Shown here one piece after another: positions 35,241 through 48,000 of a stretch of DNA of 64,000 nucleotides (position 1 is the first letter of the stretch; every line of letters starts with the position of its first letter). The notes under the pieces were generated by a model that saw only the letters and a list, made by a program, of their open reading frames with translations, ran no database searches and was not told the DNA's origin. Both the position numbers and the translations under genes were made by a program. Source of the DNA: Metaphire vulgaris (lineage: Eukaryota; Annelida; Clitellata; Crassiclitellata; Megascolecidae); the NCBI GenBank assembly GCA_018105865.1, contig CM030865.1, positions 3,421,716-3,485,715 of the forward strand, in the 5' to 3' direction.

Positions 35241-35966
35241 GGTACATTATCGATTCTGACAAGCTGTCTGATGCTGTCCTATCTAACCGATGGACATCCG
35301 TCGGCCAGGCGACCATTCGCAGGACAAGCTTCGGTCAACGGAGGCTTTGTATCGATTCCGTCAACAGCGAAACTCGAAGAAACATCTCTCGCATCGAAAT
35401 TACAGCTTCGCTTCACAAACGGCAGAGTGGCCATCAGCCCAAGACAACCGTCACAGCCTCCGAAATTCTTCGGAAATACCGGCGACAGTTTCCCGTTCGG
35501 TACGCGGCCAAACTCCACAGATCGAATCTCAAAAAGATCCCTCCGGCTGCCGAACCATCCTGCCGGCGGGTTCAACTCGCCGGACCCCAGCATGGTACCC
35601 GCGTGCGAAAGCGTGAGCAGATGGGTCAGACTGACCGAAGCGGAGGACCTATGGGGCAGTCGAGTAACGGTGCTCCAACAGTTTGACAACGGACGCGGAG
35701 AACGTGTCGACCAGTACTTCTACGAAACCTATTGCAGCCGTACAAGCGCCGCGAATCCGCCGCCATGTACCGGTACGGACAGAGTCAATTTCGACTCGTA
35801 CTGCCTCGACAGGCACGTCTGGGCGTACGGCAAGGTCTACGACCAGCAGCGTCAAGAACGTTGGACGTTCGTCAAGATACGCGCGTCGTGCAATTGTGGA
35901 CTGAGCAGGAAGGGTCACCGACGCACCCGCAGCGCAAGTCCCAATATATTTCTGCTATCGAAATAG
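35241..35966 (+). CDS. Neurotrophin (NGF/BDNF-like growth factor) precursor
   Basis: Secreted cystine-knot ligand for Trk/p75-type receptors. The C-terminal half has six cysteines at residues 112, 155, 166, 178, 207 and 209 (counting from the ATG at 35271). The spacing 43-11-12-29-2 is almost identical to NGF (43-10-12-28-2). ACESVSRWVRLTEAEDLWGS, RVTVLQQF, VDQYFYETYC, DSYCLDRHVW, RWTFVKIRASCNC and LSRK align with NGF/BDNF. The pro-region carries N-glycosylation site NST at 81 and a basic cleavage site RISKR|SLR at 85-92, as in vertebrate proneurotrophins. No full signal peptide follows the ATG. An acceptor-like aatag before 35241 opens the same frame with GTLSILTSCLMLSYL, so the signal peptide is probably split by an intron. 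Convergent with Deltex. Confidence 0.93.
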   Translation, partial: GTLSILTSCLMLSYLTDGHPSARRPFAGQASVNGGFVSIPSTAKLEETSLASKLQLRFTNGRVAISPRQPSQPPKFFGNTGDSFPFGTRPNSTDRISKRSLRLPNHPAGGFNSPDPSMVPACESVSRWVRLTEAEDLWGSRVTVLQQFDNGRGERVDQYFYETYCSRTSAANPPPCTGTDRVNFDSYCLDRHVWAYGKVYDQQRQERWTFVKIRASCNCGLSRKGHRRTRSASPNIFLLSK

Positions 35967-36931
35967 CAGAAAGCAGTGTTTTTATCCAGACTCCGGGCCT
36001 TTGAGGGGGGATTGATTTGGCTGGAGGGGACGAGACACAGTTCAGTGCAAAGGTTTTGTGTCATTCAGTGTCGGTGCTGGGATTTTTGTGCTTTTCAGGG
36101 AAATCTCCCCTCTAACAGGCCTGGATAAAACACTTGGCCAGAAAGTCTCAACTGTGTTTAGGAAAACGTTTCGATTTTAGCGCTATGAAAGCAATTAACC
36201 TAGCCAATGGTCAAAATATACTGTATTCTTTGTATGTTTTCAAAAGGCAGCTTCTCTATAAAAAATTAATTTTCACGAATCTACCATTTTCGACTGTTTA
36301 AAGCTATGTAGGCCTATGACTCTTGATGTGTAAAAATATTAAACACAACTAAAGACAAACAAGAAACTTCTATTAATATTGAACCAAAAAATTGGTGAAA
36401 ACATATGATAAGAGGCATATCTGATGACATGAGCATATAACCTAAAAGACAAACCATAAGAGCATAAAAATTTACAACGTTTAAGATTTATTTACATAAA
36501 GCATAACAAAAAACAATCAATGAATCGCTTATAGTTAGACAAAAGTTGAAAGAGAAAGAAAAAAATAAAGGATACCAGAAGGGCACATGGTTCTCGCAAA
36601 TAGGCTATTTCTTGTCACTGTTAAAGAATTATGCTAACCACAGTGTTTGATTTGTGGGGGTGGGACCTCAAACCTAGTAGAGGTCGGTAGTTTGGGTAGT
36701 AGTCTGAACCCTACTTTTGAATGGCAATTTTTATAACATTTGGGTAAATGCTACTCAGCACATTATTTTATGTCACACGCACACAAACATGGTGATATGC
36801 TAGTAATGCCTACAGTGGTCAGTCTCTACTGAACCACTTTAAACCTTGTTATATTATATTATATTATTTTAGAAATTGTCTGGGATATCTTTGCAAAACA
36901 CCCATTCAGTTGTGTTATTGTAGGCCTATTA

Positions 36932-37009
36932 TACAGGGTGGCAAAAAAAATGGACTACATTAAATGCAAACCTAAATGTGACTAGTCCGTTTGTTTGCAC
37001 CACCCTGTA
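36932..37009. mobile_element. Palindromic MITE, TACAGGGTGGC ends
   Basis: Same family and orientation as 25687-25768. Confidence 0.7.
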
Positions 37010-37242
37010 TTTAAGTAGTCATACATGTACTGTACATGATTTTAAATATATGTTTTAATCAATGATTTTGTACTACGATTTGCATAACAACTTACACAAT
37101 ACGAATATAAAAGCACAGCCTACACTGTCAAAACTTCTACTGCGTGAAGTTCATGTGGCCTATACTTCTAAATACAGTATACCGTATTGCCTTTAAAAGA
37201 TTTGTAGTTTTTAAAGAATAAGTTGAAAGGTTGTCATAAAAA

Positions 37243-37670
37243 CCCACATGGACTGTGTTCAAGCATGGTGTCCATTCCTGAAGAAAGACATAGAGACGTT
37301 GGAAAGAGTACAGCACAGAGCAACACAGATGATCAAAGGGTATCAGAGGCTAACCTACGAGGAACGGCTAAAACAGTGGATTGTCAACCTTGGAAAAAAG
37401 GAGAATGAGAGGGGATTTAACTGAGACATACAAAATACTAACAAAGTGGAAATGCCAAGAGAAAGGTTTCTTTTTACAATTGAAGCAGTATGATGGAACC
37501 AGAGGACGCAACATGACACTGTTTAAGAAACCGGGTTGGGAGATGCAAACGACACTTTTTTAGTGCAAGAGTGGTGGACAGATGGAATGAACTGGACGAA
37601 AAGATAGTAATGGCTAAGAGTGTGAATGAGTCCAAGATAAACCTCAGTACTATAGGATACTAGATTTGGA
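37243..37670 (+). mobile_element. Truncated CR1/L2-like retrotransposon 3' end
   Basis: CVQAWCPFLKKDIETLERVQ then HRATQMIKGYQRLTYEERLK matches the C-terminal part of the element at 62812-64000, with frame shifts and an internal stop. Confidence 0.75.
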
Positions 37671-38158
37671 TGGGCACAACAGTGGTTCTCACACAGGGCA
37701 GACCCTCCTGAACCACTTTAAACCTTGTTATTATCTATCATTATAAGCACAACAAAGTGAAACAACATCCGTGAATGAGCAGTATTGTTTATTTCGGATT
37801 TTGATTTCAAGAGATTGGTAATTCTTTGAGGAGTTACTTGCACCGGGTTAAATACACTAAAAATATTCATTATACAGCGGATCCCACTTAATTGCATACC
37901 GCTTAATTGCATAACCTGCATAATAACATAAAAACCCGAACGAGTGTTTTGTGCGTACAATTAATTATCAGACATCCCGGCTATTCGCATAGCCCAGTTA
38001 ATCGCATTTAAGCAAGGCTTGCACGGCACCTATGCAATTAAGCGGGTTTCACGGTATTACCAAATCTCTTCTAAAAAGATATCGCACAGCAGCCCGAGAC
38101 GGGCACAGTGACTTTCAATGATGCAAACAAACAAACCACATAATGATAATAACATGTC

Positions 38159-38383
38159 TCACTGGGCATCATCATCATCATCAGTGACCCCCTGGCTGGC
38201 AAGCTCCGCCAGAACGTTGCTCAGATAGTTTGGGTCGGGGTAACCGTGGCCATGGGTGTTATCCATCTCGGTTTTGTGGTGAATCTCGTTCCATACGACG
38301 ACGTCGGGCTCGCCCGTAGTCACCGACGTCCCGATCGTGAACGTCAATCTACGCTTCCAAGCAATGACCAGCAAGTCCAGAAC
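38159..38383 (-). CDS. dtx: Deltex exon 10: end of DTC and stop
   Basis: 75 codons including TGA at 38159-38161, acceptor aatttag. [55 protein letters not shown], then an acidic DDDDD tail that overlaps a GAT microsatellite. Confidence 0.95.
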   Translation of the reverse strand, partial: VLDLLVIAWKRRLTFTIGTSVTTGEPDVVVWNEIHHKTEMDNTHGHGYPDPNYLSNVLAELASQGVTDDDDDAQ

Positions 38384-38571
38384 CTAAATTATGTCATCAA
38401 AACAAATATCAATTAGGGCTCGTCCATATAGTACGTTATATTTTCAAACCCCCCCATTGCACAGCATGCATAGGCATTAGGTATCTCCTAAATCCGACCC
38501 CCTCCCCTCAGTATGTACACACTATATGGATGGACCTTTATTCAATATAATTCTTGTTTACATTGTGTTTT

Positions 38572-38652
<81 letters not shown>

Positions 38653-39034
38653 CCCACTACACTAATACTACAACTATAACTACTACACTATTACTCCAAC
38701 CATGGGCACCCACACAATAGAGCAAGAGGGGGCACTTGCCCCATGGTAAATGCAAATGCACTTTTGCAACCAACTATATTGAGGCTTTTAACCAATATTT
38801 TTACATAAAACACTACTGACGCACATAGTGAAAAATGAGAAACTTTACTTTAACTAATAACTGTGAAACTGAATACCTTGAAAACTATATTAACTGTGAC
38901 CATTGCGTTTTGCCCCATGGAAAAATTTCTGTGGGCACCACTGACTCCAAATAAAACTACAACTATGACTACTACAAACTATTACTCCAACTAATATTAC
39001 AATTACAACAACTACTAATACAATAATAATAATA

Positions 39035-39067
<33 letters not shown>

Positions 39068-42000
39068 TATGAAACTAATAATCCAAACACGAAAGCAAAG
39101 ACCTATTAATTGATGGAAACTGAAAAATAACTGTCAAGCATTTTTCTACATTTAAACATTTTTCATTTGTCAAAATTGTTTTCAAATTTTGGTTTAGAAA
39201 AACATCAGTCTCGAAAAAGTATTTCACACATTCTGACCCTTTGCCCTTCCTGATTGTTCGGCAGATAACAGACTCGAGGAAAGCCTCGGATGGTGTACGG
39301 ACGTCCAGGATTTGGATGGACATCACTCTATAAATAAATCGAGACACAATCAATAAGTCAGATTAAATGTCTCTGTACTGAAGAGACTTACCTCATCCAT
39401 ACAACGCATTTCCAATAATTGTTTGCTTTGCTTTACTTTGTTTATTTTTCAATAATTGTTTACTCTGTTTTAATTTAAAACTTTGGCTATGGCTACTTTA
39501 TTTTCGAGATTAAGCGCATAGGAACAAGGAGCTACTTCGGTGCATCTTTTGAAAGCGCTATAGAAGTTAACGAGATTTTACTTACTTACTTACTTTACAG
39601 AAGACATTTACATTTACTTGACAGGACGGCTATTAAATGCGTAAACCAATTCAAAAACCATATTACGTTTCAGAATTACATTCAAACCCACCTACTATTA
39701 CATTCTTAAGAAGACCACATAGTTTTTCGTTCAAATTCTTTCTTATATTTGACTCTTGTTCAAATCAACTCAACTCAGTAATAGAAATCTGAAGTCCTTT
39801 ATATGCAACTTCAACCATTTTGTCTGCAAACTAAGTGGTGGATGGCATGTATGCACTCAATTCTTTGTCAAATACAAAAGTGCATATTTTATACATATAC
39901 ACTACTTGATACCAGTGAATGGTTGTCCCTATAGGATAGTAAAAAAATTGGGCTTTAATGTAACATCAAGAAAAGGCTAGAAGTCAATAAGCAACAATGA
40001 TAATTTTACTTCATCTACTCCGAACAAAAAAGGCATCCACAGATTTTTCATTTAAAAGGGCCCCAAATGATTTTAACCCCTTAACCGGCCATTTATTTGT
40101 AACTCAATGTAAAATGGACGAGTATACTCGTCACGGCCGGTTAAGGGGTTAACTGGGTCCTCATACGGGTCTAAAAGTGTCCAAGAAAAACACAAAAGGT
40201 AAATCACGGATAAAACAAAAAAGTTATCTGATGAAATCAATTTCAACATCAGTAAACAGAACAAATTTCATTTTATTTCAAATTATATAAGCCTCTACAG
40301 AAAAGCATCGCTATTTAATATAACCCACATTTTTTTTCATAACAAAGGGTCCCAAATGTGCCCAAGCAAAACATAAAAGGCAAATCAAGGATATAACAAT
40401 ATAATACACTGATCAAACCAATATATGGATCAGAATGCTGGACCATAAAGAAGAAAGACGAAAGAAGATTAATGACTGCAGAAATGAACTGGTTAAGAGG
40501 AATAGCAGGAGTCAGCAAAAGACAAAGAATAAGAAACAAAATGATCAGAGGAAAGACAGAGCAAAAAGAAACGACACTTGAATCAATACAGAAACGAAGA
40601 CTGAAATGGTTTGGTCATGCTGAAAGAATGAAGGAAGAAAGACTACCAAAGAAAGCACTATACAGCTATATGTTGAAAGGAAAGGTGAAAAGGAAGACCA
40701 AGAAAAACATGGATAGAAAACTTAAACAGGATGCAGAAGAAATGCAAATGAACTTAATCCAGGTGACCAGAGCAGCAAGAGACAGACAGAAGTGGAAGGA
40801 ACTCATTCAGATCCATCGTCCAACCCAATAGGGAAAGACGGAAAGAAATTAGGAAGAAGAATTTAATATAACAGAAGCCAAGCAACATAGGCAACATTTA
40901 ATTATCCACTCATTTGAAACACTTTCTAACCTGCAGTCCAGGATGAATGTGGTACTGGATTTCGAAAGTGGAAGTCCCAGGAAATCCTGACAGTTCTTTG
41001 CTCAATATCGTGTACATCATCACGCCATTAGGACAGTTCCCATATTTTGTGCCGTATATAACTTTGCAGTTTGGACACTGTACGCTGCCATTCTGTGTAC
41101 AGAGAACAATTGCACACAGGTCATTCATTCGGTCATTCAGGTTTAGCACAGTGAATAACTAGTACTCCAAATTCTTAAAATCAAGCAATGATGCAGATCA
41201 TATTTCAGACACATGATGATGATGATGATGATGATGATGACACAGGGGGGGAGGAAAGTTTATCCTAGGGAAGTTTTTTTCAGAACCCATTCAGATCCCA
41301 AAACACATGCCATGTATGGAAAAGCTGTTACTTTGGAAAAGTGCACGTACAATTGAAAGAAAACTACTTTCAAAGCTACCATGAGGCTCCAAATGTCCAC
41401 GATAACTACAGGACACGGCACCTTGGACTCTATATGCTAAATGGCCACTGAAAATGTGCAGGCATCTTCCAAAAATTATTCAGGAAATAATAACGGTAGG
41501 CACACAGTAACAAAAAGAATGGCCAGGCAGAAATATTTCTTTCAAAATTGAACGGGATTCTGTCTGAACTGGTAAACGGGACTTCTACACAAGATTAAAA
41601 TTCGTAAAAACTTTACGAAGAACAGTTACTTCAATTAACACTACTACTATAACTAGTACTACAACTAGTATTACGAATACAATAGTAATAACCCATTACC
41701 ATTGTATTGACTATAAATTATCTATAATGATGTTCTTTTTTACTATGCATTTTATTCTTTAATTAATTCATTAGCAATTTCAATATTCTCACATTTTATA
41801 TATTTTTCATGTTCATTATTCATTCTCTCAATCTTAAATACTGTATGTTATAAATTAGTCTCGCTTGTATTGCCAAAGTCTCCTCAAAGTTAGTGTACTC
41901 GATTGAACTCAATTATAGTAATTATTGTACATTGTTCATCGTTCTTTTTGAAATAATAAACCTCATCCATTCAAAAAATTCATTCACACAATAACAATAA

Positions 42001-45000
42001 TAATAATACTAATAATAATAATCCTTCACCTTTCACCTTTATCAGACATCGCATGAATTGTAAAGTGCTCCTGACTATGGCCTTCTACCATGTTTTTTGC
42101 GCTATAGAAATCGACTTGTTAACTAACTAACTAACTAATAATAATAATAGTAATAATAATAATAGTTATGACTATTATCAAGTCACCTTGTTGCTGCTGT
42201 CATACATGGCACTCAAGCAGTCCATGTGAAACATGTGTTGGCATTTCATTAGCCGAACAACAGCGTAGCTATCGCCCTGGCCATACCCCGAAGCCTCTCG
42301 TAGGCTGTCACAGCAAATGCAGCAAACCTGAAAAAACAACCAACATAAAAACATGCAACCTGCTCAGAATTCTACAATAAAACACGAATCCTAGGGTGGT
42401 CGAAACTTCTGCAGCAACAGAAATAGTCGTCTATCCAATCAATCTTCTCTCTGAACCTGTCCAAGGGCATGACACTCACCAATACCACCACCGATACAAC
42501 CAATTACAATCAATGCCAGCTATTAAGTGTCGCAGGTGGACAGACTGCCGCTGGCTTCAATACAGGTTTATCTTTGAAGGCAGTGTACTTGGTGAAATAG
42601 ATGGTACTCTTCATCATCAGTCAATAACCACTTAGGGCTCATCCATACAGTACGTACACAAAAAAAGGCATATTGTCAACCCCTTCCCCCGTTGCACACA
42701 CACCGTACATATGCAAAATCTCCAAAATCCAACCTCTCATCCCCCCTCAGTGCACACGTACTATATGGATGGACCCTTATGAAAGTAGCATGTGCTCAGT
42801 CAGTAAAAACAAACCTCTTTCTTTGGTGGTCTTGGTACTTCTATTATGTAATTGCGAAGGACATCCCTTGCTGTCAGTTCTGCACAACAGATAAAGCAAA
42901 GACAATTAATTAGATATCTTCCAAAATGCTAAATAATGCTACATTCAAGATTATCACAGTTTTCAATGTCAAGAATTTATTACAATGTGAATAATATATT
43001 ACAAACACCAAAAAAGCATCTAAGAATGTGGTACTATTGCCATACACCTTTTGAAAGCATAATATAATTTCACAACATTTTACTTACATACATACTTGCA
43101 CCACATTTTCAGAAATCTTCCAAAACAACACATCTAAAAGCCTGCATTTTCTCGATCAGAATTCATTACTGTGTCCAGGATTTGCTCAGAAAAGCATTAT
43201 GTTACTAAGCCAAAAGGGTTCAACAAATCAGAGAGTTAGAAAACTAATAATGTTGTTAGCTATTATTGCAAACATTATGATTGCATGAAAGCATAAAATG
43301 GCCAAAATGCCTAAAGGCAAATTTTTTTCCGAATATCACATCAAAGCAGTTATCTTACAACCTAACCACTACTCAAGAGCCTTATACAGTAACTAGAGGT
43401 GCACCGATAATTGGCCAATAATCGGTATTGGTCGTTTAACAATCGGCATCGGCTAATTATCGGCATAGGCCAATTATCGGCCGTGTCGATTATCGGCCGA
43501 TTAATGCGCAGTTATTCATGAAGTAATTGCTAATTATGGTAGAAAATATAATTTATTTAGAAAATGGTGATATAAACAAGTAAACGCTAAGGCTGAATGT
43601 TGAGGGAAGCGAGGCTGTGTACCCCTTAAGTTCACTAACATTACAAACAAGCTGGGAAGTTATAGCTTTACAATACCACTTTACATTACAATCTTACAAT
43701 CAACCAGGAAAATTGTTTTACTTTACAACTTTACATTACAACCAAACTAGAAAATTATTGTTTCATGTTACAACTTTACATTATACCCAACCTGGAAAAT
43801 TATCATTTTACATTACAACTTTACATTACAAATGATTTGGAAAATTATCATTTCACTTTAAAACCTTACAGTATATCACAACAAACAAAGCCGAAAACGT
43901 ATCATTTTACGTTACAACTTTAAATTACAACCCAGCAGGTCAAAAGCTTAATTAAACTAGCAGCAGACAAAACCAGCAAATAAATTCATTCACTGACTCT
44001 GGACTAACGACAAGTCGTCCTGCATAATCTGGTCCTCTCCCGTAAATTTACGCCGTTTTGTGTTCTGACCCGAGCTTCCTTTCGATCTGGCGCCAAGCTT
44101 CGAAGTAGATGGCGTCACTGTATCTACGGATTGTGCTGGAACATTAGAAGCATTGGATGAACCTGATTGACTAGACTGACCACCTGTTGTTATATAGCGA
44201 TAAGGACCTGTCAGCAATTTTGAAACTCCTACATAAATAAAAAAATAAAAATATGTGAAATAAAAAGCGAAAGCACTGGTAAAACGCCCACAACATGAAT
44301 CGCACACCACTAGAATGTAAAAAAGCACACTCAATCTAAGAATTTCATCTCCTTTCTCCACTAATCTGTCTTACTAAGATAAAGCAATGAATAAGAAATA
44401 TAATATTTTAAAATGTGATTCAACACAGTAACTGCAAATGTAACAGCGTAAAGGAGAAACTATAAAGTCAATTTGGGCAAACTCAACATTGTTTGCCAAA
44501 TAATACTATTAATCCCTTTACCGGCCGTGAAACACACATGTGTCAATATTACATTACATTACCAATAAAATGGTCAGTGAGGGGTTAAACCATTCAATCC
44601 TAGCTTTACTGGTAAAAATGCCAAATGACTAAACTGATGCACTGAATGGAAGAAAGGTCTCATAACATTTAGACAAGTGCTCTGTTCATTAATGCTTTCT
44701 GAGATCTGCATATGCAAGCCTTTAAACATAGCCTCTAACTGAGCCAATCACTTTTATGTATTGTTGCGCACAAAATCAAGCAGAATTAATCATATGCTAA
44801 ACAAGAAACGATATTAGATATAAATATAGTGACAAACAAATTGATATGAAAATATATTTCACCAAATCATATTTAAATTTTCATGTACCAATATGTATAT
44901 AATAAGGTAAAATACAGGGTGGCGCAAAAAAAACCGGACTAGTCACATTTAGGTTTGCATTTAATATAGCCCGTTTTTTTGCACCACCCTGTAAATTTCA

Positions 45001-48000
45001 AATTTGTGCACAAAGGACAAGCCTACAGACATAAAGATATACTCTAATGGATTGTGGATTATGTTTTTTGCCAAATTTCACTTCATAAACCATCGATATA
45101 TAGTATTATTAGAATGAGTGCTAATTGAATGTTGAAAAGAGATCTGGATCCCATTGAAGTGTGCATCAGATTGCAAGATAGAGGGGCATGAAACAGACCT
45201 CAGCGCACAGAATCGAAATCGTAACTGAAGTGATTGCAATGGTGATTTTCCCATTCAAATTCACTTTTTGGTCGAAATTTTTAAAAAATTAATATTTCAA
45301 AAATTTTGACTTTTTGTTGAAATTTTCATATTTTGTGTAGAATAGATGACAATTAATGAGGATGAAATTTTATAAATTTTTGATGAAATTTGTTTCTAAA
45401 ATGGTGCCACTTCAATTGCAACACAGCATACATGTGAAAATAAATATGGTAACTGTACAGAACGATCAAGAATGAAAACAAACATCATATTATTATTACC
45501 AGTGATGAGGGAAGATATAATTGATGAGCTGGTTCCGCTATTACTGGAACTTGACCCGCTGCTGACGACCGACTGCGTAAGTGGTTGACCCTGTCCAGAC
45601 GAATTGTTCCCTGCGGAATTCTTGGACCCACCGGAACCTGACCCGCCACTGACGACCGACTGCGGAAGTGGTCGACTCTGTCCAAACGAATTGCTCCCTG
45701 CGGAGTTGTTGCCATTGGTGGGCTGACTGGGCACGCTAAGCGTTGAATATAAGAAATCAATCAAAACTCATACAATCAAATCAATCAATCAATCAATCAA
45801 TCAATCAACAAGCATTATTGAGCTCAAACATAACAGACATAGCATCTTGCACAGCAAAAATCTAAAGAAGATTAACACAAAATGTACAGCAGAACTACGT
45901 TATAATGTTCGTAAGGTCTGCAAAATTTAGTACATTATATCTGAGGTATGTTATATCCACAGCACATATGCATTAGATCATGACCATCATCACCACCATC
46001 ATCACCATCATCATCAGCTCAAAGTCCCCTCAGGACCCGTTGAGACCAGCAGCTTGTCGAATGATCCTTTTCCAATTTTTCCGGTCTTGTGCCACATGAA
46101 TCGCCTCCCCAAGATTTAGTCCCATCCGCTGTTCAAATTGGTCCTTAACGAGTCCTTAAGGACAAGGACCAGAACACAAGGATTAACATCATAGCATCCA
46201 TAGCATCCAGGTAGCTTGTTCCTGCCTTGAGATTCTTCACCGTGTCATGGTCTCCTGTTCCACTGTATTCAAACAAGTGTTTGGCATAGTCTTTGTCAAT
46301 TTCTTCATCAGTCCTTAACAGAGTTCCATCTTCCCTGTTAATTGTCTTTGATGTTGTTTTCTAATCCCCTGTGATTTTTCCTATCAATCTGAATGCTTCC
46401 CTGAGATCAGGGTTTAATCTAGGCCGTTTCCGGGGGGGATTGCCCTTTCCCCCCGGAAATTTTGGCATACTACATCAACTAACAGCAGCCCCCTAGCAGA
46501 ATTCCCCCGGCTTTGTCAGTCCCTCCCAGAGTCCATGAGTCTAGATTAAACACTGCCTGAGATGTGAGTTGCGTTTCTGCACATCTTCACAGGATTCTCC
46601 AGCCATCTTATTTTAATAGATGCCTTTACACAAAAAATAATCGACTCCATCTAGTGCCAATAAAGCAATCTATTCAGAGCAAATATTCCAAACATTCGAG
46701 CATGCAAATTACTTTCTCCACGATGAAAATGAACTGGCGTTGCTTCCATGCGAGGCGTTCGACGCTAGGGACCATTGGCTCGACGCCAAGTTTTGCGTTA
46801 GATTCCCGAAATTCGCGTTGCTATTTGGAGCCGCATTTTGTTGCATGCCGAACGTCGGTACGGCATTGGCAGGCCAGTTGCTCGATGATGGCTGTGCCCC
46901 AGAAGGAAAAATCTGTGGGGGTCCCATCATACCCATGCTAGAACAATGAACAATGCAAAGCGTTAGGTAAAGCAATAAGAGTACAAGTGACTCAATAAGA
47001 ACACAATGATTCAATCAAAGTCTAGTGTAAGCCATTCTGCAATGATCACTGCATAACATAAAGAACCCAGTTTTTACATAAAGCTCTATAAGGATTTGTG
47101 TATATGTTCACAAGTGTAGTATCTGGATGTAACCTGGTCACTTGTGGTTTGGATTTCAAGTACCATCGATTGATAACTTCGAGTAGTTGAGTTCATTCTT
47201 GCATGGAAATCCCCTCCTCTGGAATTCCTTGCCGGACAGCTTGTCGTCCGTCACTTCCTTTGGAGAGTTTGCAAGAAACTAAAGACATATTTATTTAATA
47301 GCTCGTTTCCACGTTCCTTGTAAAGCACCCTTGACTTTGGTCCTTGCTATGTTACGGTGCTATATAAATTGTCATGAACAATAACAACAATATTAGAAAA
47401 AGCTACTGCAAAAGTGCATTGTTATTATTACTATTGCTAGTAGTAGCAGCAGCAGCAGTAGTAGTAGTAGCATTATTACGTGTACATAAAGTCAGTAAAC
47501 AACTTCCTTCTGGTCAGTTAATTATCAAGTTTACTACATGAAAATGGATATCGGTGGAAAGCCATGCATTATTTCATCAACTGAGCGCTATAAAATTTAT
47601 ATGGTGCCTCAATATTCAAGAGTCATTAAATTTAAAAGTTCTCAGCATCGCTATTATTTTATGTTTTTACAGCATCATCATGATTTTAATTAATTTAGCA
47701 GAAGGTTTTATGTCAAACTGGCTTTAAGATATAGATCTACGTTTTTGCCTCTTTGGAAATCTGCGATGATTTGCTGAAATTGGAACACAACATGTTAACA
47801 GACATTAGGTGACTTAACTAAACAGCTTATAATGACCCATAGAATCAAACAAGTGTTTATACAGGCCAGCCTATAAGCAACTGGTAGAGCAACCCTACAA
47901 TTTCTTACTTCAATTGTATAATTGCTTTATAAAAACCAACTGAAAACAAAATAGTAGGCAGATTTTTAAACACTTCACTCTACAGCCAGCTGCACAAATC

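Larger units (their letters stand above)
36000..38158. other. Intergenic between convergent neurotrophin and Deltex
   Basis: Presumably contains both 3' UTRs. Otherwise a MITE-like repeat (35971-36131), the palindrome at 36932 and the LINE fragment at 37243. No exon seen. Confidence 0.6.

Noticed and set aside
35271..35689. Overlapping open frames in the neurotrophin locus on both strands
   Set aside because: Shadows of the cysteine-knot frame; only the plus-strand frame with the six spaced cysteines has homology.
43393..43505. CRISPR-like array of ATCGGC..AATTATCGG repeats
   Set aside because: Short, irregular direct and inverted repeats in a Deltex intron of an animal genome; no uniform repeats or spacers.
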